DNA from: an uncultured Verrucomicrobiales bacterium
Lineage (GTDB): Bacteria; Verrucomicrobiota; Verrucomicrobiia; Limisphaerales; JACDHS01
Direction of reading: 5' to 3'
Length of the DNA stretch: 11,784 bases
NCBI GenBank assembly: GCA_937983475.1
Contig: CALJZV010000324.1
Coordinates: 1 to 11,784, forward strand
The translations under genes were made by a program, and so were the position numbers. Under the pieces are notes generated by a model, which was given only the letters and a program-made list of their open reading frames with translations, ran no database searches and was not told where the DNA came from. Each line of letters begins with the position of its first letter. Within the stretch, counting starts at the first letter, position 1. Shown one piece after another: positions 11,611 to 11,784 of this stretch.

Positions 11611-11784
11611 ATGACTTTGTCTTTCTTTATAACGTGTAAACTGTGGCGCTCAAAGGCGTCCACTGACGCTGCCCAACTAAACTGCGTTCGAACCAAATCC
11701 AGCGCGTTGCCAGAGATTCGACGGGCCTCGTCGGGTTGAGCCATCAACCGGCAAATGCCGTCGGCAAACGCACCCGGTTGATCG
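11607..11784 (-). CDS. C-terminal end of a glycosyltransferase (partial)
   Basis: The final 58 codons of a gene that runs off the right edge. The translation contains QPGAFADGICRLMAQPDEAR (2-21) and TQFSWAASVDAFE (33-45). This is the usual C-terminal pattern of GT-B group 1 (GT4-like) glycosyltransferases: 'ala-x-ile-x-x-leu', then a deleted-loop helix and 'FSW' before the last helix. It ends in a lysine-rich tail. The stop codon overlaps the algD TTG start by two bases (TTGA). Its partner suggests a polysaccharide biosynthesis operon continuing to the right. The catalytic part and donor specificity are outside the window. Confidence 0.7.
   Translation of the reverse strand, partial: DQPGAFADGICRLMAQPDEARRISGNALDLVRTQFSWAASVDAFERHSLHVIKKDKVI

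Overview
The window reads as a chromosomal segment of a bacterium of moderate-to-high GC content, probably of the Verrucomicrobiota (Limisphaerales/Pedosphaera-like). The taxonomic guess rests on two secreted PQQ-like beta-propellers with 'D/NWxxWRGP'-type N-termini, a small two-helix membrane protein paired with a sodium/solute symporter, mostly weak Shine-Dalgarno sequences, and a gene-free stretch packed with short GC-rich palindromes. It is an inference from style, not from a marker gene.

Layout, left to right. Positions 1-570 hold no convincing gene. They carry a mosaic of palindromic repeats: three interlocked hairpins (106-167), a GC hairpin (213-227), two stem-loops each followed by GACAT (271-290 and 326-344), an inverted copy of the first of these (389-416), and a larger cruciform-like element (487-559). 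Positions 571-7526 hold five tightly spaced minus-strand genes that look like one operon. In transcription order they are a 773-aa secreted propeller fused to a C-terminal jelly-roll-like region, a 532-aa secreted propeller, a 90-aa DUF3311-like membrane protein, a 528-aa sodium/solute symporter, and a short adenylate-forming enzyme of the phenylacetate-CoA ligase type that lacks the usual C-terminal lid domain. A MarR regulator (7746-8237) is transcribed divergently from this operon, and the 219-bp gap between them holds an imperfect palindrome suited to be its operator. Downstream of marR on the plus strand is a 376-aa double-module Lrp/AsnC-fold protein resembling fused siroheme decarboxylase subunits (8293-9423). 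It converges on a Mn-type superoxide dismutase with a twin-arginine signal (9451-10185). The right end is an exopolysaccharide fragment: algD-like GDP-mannose 6-dehydrogenase (10297-11610, TTG start), preceded by the C-terminal end of a glycosyltransferase (11607-11784) whose stop codon overlaps that start.

How the genes may work together. The MarR gene plus the five-gene operon suggest a ligand-responsive module. The symporter would import an organic acid, the adenylating enzyme would activate a carboxylate (the family favours aromatic acids), and the propellers would act outside the cytoplasmic membrane. Gene order and family knowledge support this as a hypothesis; the substrate is unknown. 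The dismutase, siroheme-decarboxylase-like protein and polysaccharide genes appear to be separate transcription units.
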